A DNA stretch of 64,000 nucleotides from Dasyornis broadbenti (lineage: Eukaryota > Chordata > Aves > Passeriformes > Dasyornithidae), in NCBI GenBank assembly GCA_013397935.1, contig VZRN01002192.1:317145-381144 (forward strand), in the 5' to 3' direction. Positions 35,601 to 47,600 of the stretch are shown piece after piece. How positions within the stretch are numbered: position 1 is the first letter of the stretch; each line of letters begins with the position of its first letter. Below the pieces are notes generated by a model that was not told the origin of the DNA, did not search any database, and saw only the letters and a program-made list of their open reading frames with translations. A program made the position numbers and the translations under genes.

Positions 35601-38600
35601 GTTTCATGTAAATCAGCTCCCTTTTGTTCTTTGAGCTTTCTGTTTCTCTTATTTGCAGTTCCCCCTAATTATTAGGGCAGTTCACTGGCTTCTTTCTGGC
35701 TCATGCACCCTTTACCTAGGCAAGGTAGAAAATGGGTTAAATACCTCAAATTTTGGCTAATTAGTATCATAAATACTTATTTACTATCACTGCAGTACCT
35801 GGAAGGTAACCAGTACATAAAATGAACATACCTTGATGACATACCTTGGTAGCAAGCCAGTGTCCACAATGCACAAGCACATGAACAATTTTTACATATA
35901 TATGTATATTTGCTACATAATCCATGAAGAGTCTACATGAATATATATATATAAAATCACCAGATTGCTCTTTTGGCTTACAGTTGATGAGTCTGAATGA
36001 ATAATCATGAGAGCTTTTGATGGGCACATGGTTGTGTCTTTTCCACATACAAGTGCACCTAAGCCATGTTAAAACCTGACTCTGAATTGTCTGCATTTGG
36101 AATTTTTTTTGTTACCAGTGTGCTGCTGAGATGCAATACAAAATAATAATTTTGAGAACAGATTTTGATATATACATACATAAAAGTAAAACCTGTCGTG
36201 AATGAAAGGGTCAAACAAAATGAAAAAGGATTAATATTGATTTTTTTCTAAATGGTGTGAGTCAGGTGTGCTGTGTTTGAAATTATATACATTATGTCTG
36301 CTTTTCTCTTTCAGACACAGAGATGCTGTAAACTAACTGCTAGGTAAGGTCTGCTAAGTGTGAATCATTTGATTGCCGTTGTTTGTGCAGCATCTGTTCC
36401 ATAGCATGTTTAATTATTTTTGTGTGTTAAATTCGTGTAGGTTACTTGAGAATTGCTTAACTAAGTCTTAAAATTGCAGCTATTGCAGAATTCATTATCT
36501 TGATTATCATTAGAGATGGGCAGAGGAGATTTCTCTTCATACTTTATTCTGAAAGCTTAAAGTGCAGCTCAAAATTACACTTCCAAACTTATATGCACCT
36601 TCTGTTCCCTTGCCAAAACCCTCTTTGTAGCTGACTTCAGCTTGAAAGACTGCAGACCTTTCTCTGAGTAAAGATCTCTGAGTTCACCTGAGAATGCATC
36701 AGCCCGGCAGAAGCGTGGTTAATTTTCTTTGCTGGTGTCAGAGTATCTCAGATGTGTCCAGTGAGCCAAACAGTAGAGAAAAATCCTGAAAAAGTCAACA
36801 TTTAGCTGCAGAGTGGTAAGGTGGGCTGGCACCTGGCTATAATGTGTGTATTAACGTGGTGCCAGATGTAGTCCTACATTTAAAGATGATATTTAAAAAG
36901 CAGAAAACACCAGGCAAGATTCCTCTGCCTAAAGAAAAAACCAACATCCAATATTTTCACTTAAGAGCAGTAAACTGGTAGGGCTACTAATTTCCTTAGC
37001 TTTGTGCTCAGACTGCTGATCCACCCTTTGCTAGGCTGCAGTGGAGTCTAACTTTTATTAGCCTGTGGCTTTAGGCAAGCGAACTGTACTAGCCAGTGCT
37101 ATCCTTTGTACATCAGGGACTTAATTTGAATGGGGCTCCCCTTATTTTATTTCAGGTTTTTGGTGACTTTGAAGCTGCTCTTGGGAGCTCTTTTCGGGCT
37201 TTTTACCACTGTATGAGCTAGAAATACTCTTTTAGTTAGAATCAGAGCTTTTCACATTAAAAAAATCACCTGATTCCAGCAAGTGGGAGCTCTTGGTACA
37301 GCATAAAAGTGCCGAGCTCACAGTAAGAGCTGGCAGTGCTGCTAACACTCCTTATCGCTGGCCTTTGATGCCGTGAGCATGGGACAGAGCTGGCAGTGCA
37401 TCTCGGCAATTTATGCAAGCAGCTCACGCCTTCATAGCACTTACTTGTCCTTAATGGGATTGTGTTATAAGATAATGGATATCTTATTTCCTAAGGAGAT
37501 ATTTAAAAGAGTATCTGCATTTAGAAAACCCTTCAAAACTGGAACTGAAGGAAAACGCATGCAATACAAATACTCCTTATCCTGCAAATGCATTATCATG
37601 TGCAGATTTTAGGATATAGACTTAAGTGAAAAGCTTAGCTGAGATTTTAAAAGAGAAATTTCTCAACTCTGCTTGGGATTGGGATTTCTATTCTACTGTC
37701 AAAATCAATGAACAGGATGGGTAGAACTCTGCTTAGTTCTTGCAAAATGCATTAAGTAATTGCTAAGTGATTCTCAGTCATCTTGAAATACATTTACATC
37801 AGAAAGTCAGGTTCAAAAAATAGTATGAGGTTTCCAATAGACTGGTTGACTCACTTTAATCACCAGTTCCTTAATTATAGGCATTCATTAATATCATAAA
37901 GTTCTAGTTGGCATCAATTGGTATCAGGCATGTAACTAAAGTCTCATTTCCCCGAGGGTGTACATGGCTAGTTTAATTTGCCTGAGGGCTTTTGACTGTA
38001 AAATCTCAACCAACATTAAGCAAGTAAAGCTAAGGTACATTGGTGAAATCCCAAATCAGGACAGATGTTTCATCACAATGATGTGCAAACCCCGATATTC
38101 CCATGGAAACAGTTCTGAATTGAATATTTTCATGTAGTGATTTCAACTACATAACCAAAGTTATATAATGTGTGCATGTTCACACGCACCTGTGGCTGTG
38201 GGTGTATGCTAACAGGTTTAGGCAGTTATTCTCATTGTAAGGTTGCCTGTGTTTTTATGTGTACACGTGTCTATTTATATACATATGTAAATACCTATTT
38301 AATACTGTAAGTACTTGATGAAGTATTGATATTTCTCTTCTGTTCTTCCATCTGTTTTATTCCTTGAGAGAGTAGAAAAGGCAAATCCCTGTTTCACTGA
38401 CAAATTCTCAAAACAATGTTGAGGTCTTTGAAGACAGCCCTTGGATTTTTGCAGGTGTGAAAACCAAAGCCAGAAGCAGAGAGCTGAACCATTGCTGGTG
38501 GAAGCTGGTGCATTTGTGTTCAGCACCGTGTACACACAACATGGCTGGTAAGCACCTCACTGCTGGGAAAGACCTCTGCTCTGTTATACTCCAGTTTCCT

Positions 38601-40970
38601 TTTTCTTTTCATAGTCCCTCTGTTTTACAGGTGAAAGTAATTTCCATTCCCATGTACATATTATCTTTCATTTTCCATGCCAAAAATTATTCCAGTAATT
38701 TATGTCAACATTTCTAATCTGTACAGGACAATTTTTAATATTTCTCTCTCCTTAATGATGTTTGCTTCTCAGTCATAATCTACTCTCCAGATTTCATTTG
38801 TAGAGAAAGAAACCTTGCAGTGAAAATGAGAGACAGTAATTGGACCTTAGAAGGCAGCAATCCAGAGTACCCAAGGCTTTTTGGGAATGGAGAAGGGAGC
38901 TGCTGATGAAATGATTTTAACAGCCAAAACTAAAGAAAGATACATCTTGTAAGAATGTTTCTCTAAATGTGACTGTAAGAATTATTTCTTTTTATTGATT
39001 TCCTTACAGCTAGATGTCAGTAATCTAAGAAAAATCCCTTCTGTTCTTGAAATCAGAACCTAACTGTTGTGCTCCTCGTAAACCAAAAGCAATACCAAAT
39101 CAAAGGGCCTTTGAAGTCATATGTCCTGCATGTGGTAAAGTCAGCTGGCATAGGATTCCAAAATGTAGGAGAGGCACTATCCACATTTCATCTGGTCCTT
39201 GTGTTGCAGAATACTGGGCTCCAGAAGGCCACTGGACTGATCCCTCTGGGCCTGCAGGTTATAATAGGTGATGCACAAAGACAATCTTAAGTCAAAAATA
39301 TGTTGACGTTGATTAGATTAGGGGAGGAAGACACAGGAATTGAATTCAATAAACATCTTTTTTTTTTTTTTTNATTTTTTTTTTTTTTTTTTTTTTTTTT
39401 TCCCATAGGGCTGGAAATAATGAAGATTTAGTATTTAATTGTTTTGAGATTGTTGAACATGTCACTCCAAATCCTGCCACCTCTCCAGTTTTAGATGTGA
39501 TTTTGATACCCAATTTTATAACACGGGTGTAGGACTTTGCTCAAAACCTGTCACTTGATGATATATCATACAGGGCAGCCATTCATGATTTTCACAGAAT
39601 AAGTAAGAGTGTCAAGGCTCTGCAGTGGAAGAAGTGACCTTGCTTTGGTTGCATTTTACCCTTCTACCCTCAGCACAAAATTACCTGCTATATCCACTTT
39701 GCCAGTACTGGACAGAAAAGAACTAAACTTAATAATATGGTTCAAAACAAGCCCACGACAGTAGGGAAAGTAAAAGTTGTTTTATATAAAGTCATTATGT
39801 GCTAAATAGGTGTTTTTCTGTAGAAATGTGCACATGGAGTATCAGGAACTGCAAGCACCTGTTTTCAGGTATCTTTGGACATGCTTGCACAATTTAGGAA
39901 ACCACCTTCAGTGGGCAGTCAGGAAGGAAGTTCGAGTTTGTCATAGGCTCTAGGTACAAACAAATAAATTAGACTGCCTTGGGGCCTTAGATATTTATTT
40001 TGTCTCTCCACTTGGCACTCAGCTTTGACATTTCTGTGCATACCTGGAAGATTGAGCGCAGGCATTCGAGGCATTCTCTGGAAGTTTTAGGCATCTCTGT
40101 CTTTATTAAAGTACATGATGTTCAATCTATTTCACTTTAACCAAGAGCATTATATTGTTTTATTCTATAGTTTGTTTATTAATTCCCCTCAGCAGTATTT
40201 ATTTACCTGTCTAAAAATTTCCATTATTTCCCCCAGCTTACTTAAAAAAATATTGAACCACATCATCACACTCACCATCTTTGGGATGCCACTGCAGGCC
40301 CTCCAGATTGGATAGAAAAGTCCATTAAAGGCATTTTTCTGAATGCTGTTATATAGCCAGTTTTTAATCTGTTTCATATTTGAAATATTGATGTTGTATG
40401 ATGCTAATTTTTAATCAGGATATTCTTGGGGTACTAAAGTGAAGTGATTCAGTCCAAATATATTAAGTCATTGCAGGCAGTTTTACCAATGTATATAGTA
40501 ATTTCATAAAAAAGACGATTAAATGAATTTGACAAGATGTATCTTCCATGAAACCATATTGATTGACATAATTATTTATTATCATAATTTAAATCTGTAT
40601 TGATTGAACCCCTCATTTGCTGGTCCGTTAGTTTGCCTGAGTTTTGATGTCACCCTAACCAGATTATTTCACTATTGCTCTAACATGAGGTTTCCAGGAG
40701 TCCTCAACAATATTTCCAGTATTGCAGACAAAAAAAATGACAGGAAATACCTCGATTTTCTTGGCCAGAAAATTGAAAACACATACTACTATGTTATCAG
40801 GATGTGGATATTTAAGAAATCTTACTTTTTCAAAATGGTGTTTCACATATTTCCACCTATTTCTTTCATCACTGTAAATTTTTCAGCATTACACATTGCC
40901 TTTGATTTTCCACCTAAAATGAGGTCTTTTTCACCCAAAAGTGAGGTGAGTCAGAAGTCAGGGAAATGAT
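32640..40970. other. AT-rich interval, no firm genes
   Basis: No interspersed repeat was recognised. Splice-pair candidates on the + strand at 36315-36343 (29 bases) and 38455-38547 (93 bases) are discussed under findings. A poly-T run with one N is at 39358-39401, and AT dinucleotide runs occur near 35890 and 35945. A perfect octamer (ATTTGCAT) is at 33095. A - strand frame at 40189-40377 (62 codons) contains two donor-like sites, at 40207 and 40283, but no good acceptor. Confidence 0.3.
39358..39401 (+). repeat. Poly-T run with one ambiguous base
   Basis: Forty-four bases of T, broken by NA at 39373-39374. The N shows the assembler could not settle this homopolymer. Confidence 0.95.
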
Positions 40971-40976
40971 CCCTAC

Positions 40977-41070
40977 CTGACCATCAGTGAGATGTCTGAA
41001 GTGTAACAAGAAGTTCCAGGCAGCCAACAGTCTTCTATCCCACATCTCCGAATGCATGTCTTCCATTCTG
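40977..41070 (-). CDS. Candidate internal coding exon, - strand model
   Basis: This is a 94-base segment with donor GTCAG|GTAGGG on the - strand and an acceptor TGAGTATTTAG that is part of a TAGCAG tandem acceptor. In phase 2 it gives one base plus 31 codons (starts RMEDMHSEMWDRR, ends LLHFRHLTDGQ), leaving in phase 0. The frame one base over is also open (starts EWKTCIRRCG), which lowers confidence in the reading. 44391-44465 above leaves in phase 2 and fits. The peptide is helical-looking with WNFLLHF; not recognised. Confidence 0.32.
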
Positions 41071-41189
41071 CTAAATACTCACATGAAAATTTGATTTTGG
41101 TTTCCAAATTTTTCAAGGATCTTTTCTTGTTCTTTCCTTTTAAAAAACAAACATTATCCTCTAAAAACAATGGGACATGACGAAGCATG

Positions 41190-41272
41190 TATTGCCGGGC
41201 CGTTAATGCACTTTGCACTTTGGCCGTTTGCCTCACAGTGCCCCAGAGACTGGCATTAATGGCCCAGTAATA
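41190..41272. repeat. Long imperfect hairpin with 20-base arms
   Basis: TATTGCCGGGCCGTTAATGC (41190-41209) pairs with GCATTAATGGCCCAGTAATA (41253-41272): 17 of 20 positions are complementary and two of the three differences would be G-U pairs in RNA. The 43-base loop adds a further 5-pair stem (CTTTG with CAGAG). The arms are the most GC- and CpG-rich DNA in the surrounding kilobase. Confidence 0.75.
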
Positions 41273-41299
41273 CGACACACCCTATCGTGTCTTATTCCT

Positions 41300-44210
41300 T
41301 AATTGGACTCCAGACAAACTCAGTTAAACCACATATGCTGTCTTTATGACTACTGCTGTACAGCTTTTATTTCCTCCGTTCTTGGGTGTTTCTGGAGGTT
41401 TTGTGTTGTTTCAAATGTATCTCTTGAAATCACAGATTGTAGAGGCAGAGGTTTAGCTCCACCCCTGGCGATTTTTCATCCATGTAACAAACAGGGATGT
41501 GCTCTGACAGGCAAAACCCTGAGATGCACACCTGGGAAACCCATAGCAGAAAAGTGGCAGGAGGCATCACAGTTTTGTCTGATCTGTTGGCCACAAAACT
41601 CATCTTGAATAGCACGTCAGCCATGAATGTTATGTGGCTGGTATTCATGGCATTCATGTGGCATCCATGGTACCCTCATACCTGAAAAAACCCCACTAGA
41701 TAATCTGTAGTGTTTGAGAGGTTTCTCCCACATAGTTCTCTTTTAGCCAGGAGGGCAGCTTGCTATAGCTGGAACAATAATGAAATATACTTATAGGCCT
41801 TTCCACTGGTCCTCTGTGCTGCAGAGCAGTATCCATGTGAGGAAAGCGCTCAGCCGCTGGGATATTGCAAATAACAAACCTCAGTCAACTTGTGATACCC
41901 CTCAGCATTTCACGATATTTCCTGAACCTGGGAAACTGAGGCCAAAAGGACACCAGCCTCTGACAAGGGAGAAACAGGAGGCACAGAGTGATACCAAACA
42001 GCTTCCACCAAGCATTTGGCTAACTGGTCCTGGTCTAGGGAGAGTATGAAACTGAAGGATGTGACATTTTTGGACATGTATAGGACCTATAATGCACAGT
42101 AAAGTTAATGTTTGTCTGATCAGAGTAAATTTCTGGTGTACTCAGTTACTTTTTGGATGAGACTGAAGTTGGTGACTGTGAAGTTTCACAGCACCTTCAT
42201 GGGATCCTAAACTATGAATTGTTTTTGAATGTTGTGGGACCTCAGGTAATTTCCATCACCATTGCTCCTCTTTGGTGTTAGATTAAACTGTGGATTAATT
42301 TCAGTTTTGAGATATCGTGAGCGTCACATGCTCTATATACCATGGATGACAAAGTGCTAATGCACACTGTTCGAGTATTTAAAATAGAAACCTTGAAATT
42401 AGTGAATTAATCAAAACTCTTAAAGCCTTAATTTCAGAATAAAATTCTCAAGTGATTATGATTTGTATGAATTGCTTTTAGACCATGGACACAGTTTGAG
42501 TGGTTATGCTAATAAAAGGGAATCATCATGCTCTTTAGAAAAGAATATCACAACCAAAATTGCTTTAGTAAATTATCAACTGTCTGTAAGAAACCAGGGG
42601 AAATGCAGAGGGTTTAATACTAGCCTAAATTAATCCTCATAACAACAAATGCAAGACAAAAGCAGCAATGCAACCTATCTTTGCTCAGTATGACTCCAGC
42701 ATTTAATATATCGATTAATATAAATAATCAAGAGGATCCACTTCTGACTAATAGCTTGTCATTCCTGCTGTCTTTGTGAAGTGGCACCACTGCAACCACC
42801 TTAGGACTGTAGCAAGGCCTAAAAGAATTTTACCAGATGGTGGACCATGGTGCCTGTTCAAAACAACTACTATTTGTTTTGGTAAAATTGTAAGGCCCTA
42901 ATTATATGGATGTAAAAGGGGCTGCCTGTTGTCATTTATGCTTGAAATGTGGATTTTTATCTGTCCCAGACACAATGAGCTTTTGGGCAGTGTGGTTTAC
43001 ATAGAATGAATGTTCCTATTTTCTGCTATATCAAAGACCATCCCTTTGTGTATTTCTAAAGCACTGCAATTACTTTGGTGCTTTATTTTTGAAAGAAATT
43101 ATGTATAGTAACAAACTGAGGTGATGGGAAAAAATAATTTTAAAAATCAAACAAAAATATAAAGATTTTAGAAAATCAAATATATGTTTACACAGAATTT
43201 AGAAATTATTGCATACCTTAAATTGCAATCCAGGATAGTCTTGAAAGCAAGAGGTATTTGTACACTTTCAGTGATCCAGATGGATTTGTATCCATAATTC
43301 TTCTCTCTCTCTCTCAAATTGGTACTTCAGCACAGTAGGTCAGTGTGAGGCTGTTCCCCAGCTGATGCTTTTTGGGAGCAACAAGGGCTGGCTCAGAGCA
43401 GCAAACCTCTTCACCAAGATTTGTATGCTGGTTGATGGAAAAGGGAAGGGCAGGCAACACAACATTGTCAGCCCAAAATGGAGTTCCGTGGGGGTAACAT
43501 CATATTCAACAGGACTGCTCTACTCATGTGTGAAGCAGTGTTTTAATTTAAAACAATTAGATTGATTCTTAAGTGAGGATTATTTGTATGAAAGTATTTT
43601 AACAGTATTGCTTCTAAACCAGCAATTTTGTACAAATACGATGTAAAATTATACATCCTGTTTTGTTCACTGCGCAATTTCAGGAAACCTTAGAATTACT
43701 CAGAACCTCCTTCGGCAGGTGGTTTTAGTATAGGAGCAAGTTTATTGTGTCATGTATATAATGCCACTCTCCATTTAAAGTTCAGGCACATGGTGAGTGA
43801 GGTAAGACACTGTTATGAGCAGTCATGGCCTAAAGCAAAGAAGGCCAGCTAAACCAGTGAACACTGTCCCAGAAGTACAGTATTCCTGTGGAGAGAGGCT
43901 TTCCTTTTCTAGTCTGGACCTTTATCTGTGAAACACTTTAGGCACTTTACCACATTAAGGTCTCAGACCAAAGGTCCTGTTAGACTTTGAGGGGTGTCTG
44001 CACAGACAGCACCTCAGGGTGGCCTTACTTGAGCCTTTAGTCTGAGCACCTCTCCAAAAGGTGCAGAGAGCCTGGGACTTGGTGTATGCCTATGCCTTCA
44101 CGGGGGCCTTGTGGAAATAAAGTGCACTGTGTTCCCCTCACAGGCTTATGCACAAGCTCCTTCTACTGCCCATGAAGAGATCATTTTGTTGAAGGATTAA
44201 ATTTTAACTC
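41300..44210. other. Interval without firm genes
   Basis: A - strand open frame at 41430-41657 (75 codons) has a donor-like CCCAG|GTGTGC inside but no acceptor in phase. A possible diverged MIR in minus orientation is suggested by GGGAAACTGAGGCCAAAAGG near 41935. A CT dinucleotide run is at 43302-43315. Otherwise nothing is seen. Confidence 0.3.
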
Positions 44211-44211
44211 T

Positions 44212-44366
44212 TCCTCAGAGAAGGTATTTTAAAGTGTGCAAGACCAGCTTGGACGGGGCTTTGAGCAACCCAGTCTGCTGGAGAATGTCCCTGCTCATGG
44301 TGGGGAGTCGGAATCGAGATGACCTCTAAGGTCTGCCTACCAACCCAAACCATCCTGTGATTCGGA
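44212..44366 (+). mobile_element. CR1 LINE, 3'-terminal fragment
   Basis: It matches the CR1 3' end: CAAGACCAGCTTGGACGGGG, CTTTGAGCAACCCAGTCTGC, GTCCCTGCTCATGGTGGGGA, then AACCCAAACCATCCTGTGATT. It is 5'-truncated. It ends about 25 bases left of the candidate - strand exon at 44391, i.e. within that exon's downstream intron in the model. Confidence 0.93.
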
Positions 44367-44390
44367 GTGTGGCACATATGATGCACTCAC

Positions 44391-44465
44391 CTGCTTGGTA
44401 TGTATTTTTCTTCATTTCTCGAGGTTTGTTCTATCATATGTGCTGGCTGGTCACTGCGCCCTGAG
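44391..44465 (-). CDS. Candidate internal coding exon, - strand model
   Basis: This is a 75-base segment with an excellent donor (GCAG|GTGAGT on the - strand) and a modest acceptor (GGGGGATATCCTAG). Only phase 2 is open: 24 codons (starts SGRSDQPAHMIEQ, ends RNEEKYIPS), leaving in phase 2. Phases fit 49553-49618 above and 40977-41070 below. The peptide is hydrophilic; family unknown. It sits between a CR1 and a MIR relic, so a repeat-derived open frame should be considered. Confidence 0.3.
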
Positions 44466-44529
44466 CTAGGATATCCCCCTTCATTCACTGCCATGCCAGG
44501 CTGTCTGACAGCCTCATTTCATGCTTTAT

Positions 44530-44645
44530 TGGGAGGCAGCATGCTGTGGTGCTCAGAGCACAGGCTGGGGAGTGGAACACATGGGATCTCTTCCCAGTGC
44601 TTCCCATAGCCACAGGCTCATCTCTAAATTATACCAAGCTTCACA
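44530..44645 (+). mobile_element. MIR-type tRNA-derived SINE relic
   Basis: GGGAGGCAGCATGCTGTGGT, GCTCAGAGCACAGGCTGGGG, ATCTCTTCCCAGTGCTTCCC and GGCTCATCTCTAAATT follow the order of a MIR element (A box, B-box-like region, core, then the cctcagtttcc / ctgtaaaat segment) with deletions. It is old and diverged. Confidence 0.55.
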
Positions 44646-44649
44646 GCTA

Positions 44650-47600
44650 CAGCAGAAGGACAGCGACATTTATTTACACAACTCCTAAGCATGTGCAGTA
44701 GGCCTGGCAAGACCGTGCAAATTAATTCCTGCTAATGAAAGTTTGGGTTTTTTAATATTTCCCTTATGCTGTGACTGTGCCCTTTCTGTCATCACTTCTT
44801 ATGTACATGAATTTGCCATTATGCCAGCAGCAACTCTGGATCTTTGCTGCTGCTGGCTGGTTATTTGCACTGTGGTAATGACCAGAGGAATTAAGGCTCC
44901 ACTGTGTCGTACTCTCAGAATGGGAATTATCTCTACAATATGTAATCACTGCCCAAATGGAAAGATGTTTTAGAGGAGAATTTACAACATAAAGCCTCTA
45001 TTCTACCAAGTGCACCAAACTAGTTTGATGGATTGAGAGCAGCTTCACTGACTTAAGAATATGAAAGCTAAGCAAATGACTATTTATTTTCAGAATCCGT
45101 TTGCAGAGAACAAGAACATGGTTTGAAAGATAGAGGGCAAGTAATCAGATGCATACAGATTTTCTGCTCCTAATTTCATTAATTTAAGCTGTGGTCCAGT
45201 GAGACCAAGTCTTTCTGTAGAGAGTCACATTAACATATATGTTATGATTTTTGAGGGCTGCACTCAAGAGCCAGAATCTTCTGCTTTGCCCACCATGAGG
45301 CACATGCAGCTTGGGACACACAACCCTACAAGACAGCATGGCTAAAAGAAAGGTGATGTATTTTACTGTGGTGGCAAATGTCATTGTTTAATAACTCTTG
45401 TTCACTTAGGAAGCACCAGATGGATTAGCAGTGTGGTGAAAGGCTTAACTAGCCAGGTAGGAACCATGGAGAACCACAGCGCATGGTACAGAGGTTGCCT
45501 GATCAGACTGGGCTGACAACAAGTTGGATGGTTAATCACTGAGAATGGTAGAAAACTGTTGATGACATGTTATTTCATGAGAAAATGTTTCTTTTTTTCC
45601 CAGAACCAAGAGTGTTTTGCAGACTCAGAAGAAACACAGACTGAGTTCTGGCATTTCCATGAATCCTAGAGCACATCCTGGCAATCCTGACTAGTCCCCA
45701 GAATCTTTATTTCCCTCCTCAAAAACTCAAATGGTTTGACAGCTCACATTTTCATTCTGATGTGACCAAAATCACATTCTGAAACTTGAAAGTTTTTCGC
45801 AAAATGGGTTTGTTTACCAGACAGCCCTATAAATAATATTTCTCAAAGCTGTGTTTGACAAGCATGATATTGCTAATATGGCTCCCGCTGGTGTGTCATC
45901 CATGGCCAGGTTTTCAGAGAAATGTCTGCAAAGCAGAGCTATCAGAAAGCTCTGCATATGAGCTGCAGATACCATTTCTATTGGAAAACTGTCTGCTTGC
46001 AGGGCACTAAAGAATAGTGCCAAGTCAATGTTAAATCATCATATGGGAAATGGTTAACAAGACAGCTTTCCTTTCTACCTCCTATCTAATCTCTGCCAAA
46101 TCAATCTACCACCCAAGACTGGAAGTTGAAAATCTAATAAACAGGTCCTCAGTGAAGGATGCACTATACCTGTGCCTGGAGCAGTTCCCTCTTCATCTCT
46201 CTGCACCAGCAGCATGCCCTCCTATTACCCAAGGGAAAAAATTAAATATTCAGATTGTTATTATTTATTTAGAGGACACAAAAAAAAATCAAACCAAGTC
46301 AATATTTATCCATCTGAAAAAAAGCCCAGTATATGACAGACGCTTTATTCAGGGTAAATTAGTAGACATATGTCTCAGAGAAATGTTGTTGTTGTTGATT
46401 TATTCTTTTGTCCTTCTTTCAGTTAAGCTTTCCTCAGGTGTTTTTCAAACCACAGAGCTTCTACAGCTTCTGTAAAAAGTCTATTTTTTATTAAATTGCA
46501 TTAGCTCTTTAAAAAATACAGGAAAGATGAACTCATCTAATAACAACCTCGGAAAATAACTGCAGCTGAATATAAATAAAACTAAATTTTCACAGAGGAA
46601 AAAGCCATTTCAAACTATTTTTTCCATATAATCCATACCACAGATACTCAATAATTCAGTGAGCTTTCAGGCAATATAAGTCAATGTTGACTCATTAAAT
46701 GCATTAGCTATAAAATGCGTCTCTAGTAGAAAGGATGAGAAATGATTTGCATTCTTCCCTTTTCATCATTATTCCTTAGTGGTTTTAGTTTTAGCTTTTG
46801 TTTTATTCTTTTGGTTTTTTACATTTCACACTTTATAAAGAATCCTTTACAGCAACTTCAGGAGCTCCAGTACATCATTACAAAATAAACACGTTTTCTT
46901 TTTTACTAGAAACCTGACCAAGAGCAAAATTATCGTGGTTTTACTTAATAGAAATGCTGATAGACATTACATTAACACTTAATTAATCCTTCAGAGGCGG
47001 CCAGCCAGATGAAAAAGTGGAAAACTAAACCGGTAGGGCCAGGAGTGAGGAACTCTCCCAGCCTGGTAGGGCCCAGTTGTGCTGGACTTTTACATGCATG
47101 TGAGACAAAGAACAAAAAGTCTGAATGAATAAAAAGTATCAATTACATTAATTTGAAAACAATGTGGAGTTCATTTCTCTGGGCAATAACTGCATTTATT
47201 TAGCATCTTCCTACTGAAGAACTCACAATCCTTTATGAAAGTGAATGGCATGTCTCAGTATAGCTGTACAAATAAGGTGACAGCAAACTGGCTGATCAGA
47301 AATGTCATTGAAAGGAGTCTTCCCAAAGAAATACTCCTGTGCATAACTCAAGATAGCAGGAGGCTGCTGCAAGGTCCTTTATCTCTGATGGACACAGGAG
47401 TGTTGACCTGATGTGCCTGGACAGAATGTCTGAGGGAGACCAATAGAAATGGAGCTGCTTTTCTGAAGGCAGTTGAACCAAGACGGGTTCTTGTCATCCC
47501 TGCAAGATGTGTCTCTTCCTACAAATCTTTTTATCTTCTGGATTTTCACCATGGATAATTATTAGGATTCCTCCCACTTTGATTGGTGCTCATCTTTTCA

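Noticed and set aside
41430..41681. Protein-like - strand frame with a donor-like CCCAG|GTGTGC and a nearby acceptor (GTGGGGTTTTTTCAG)
   Set aside because: From that acceptor the coding frame meets TGA at once, and the exit phase 0 does not fit the neighbour at 40977-41070.
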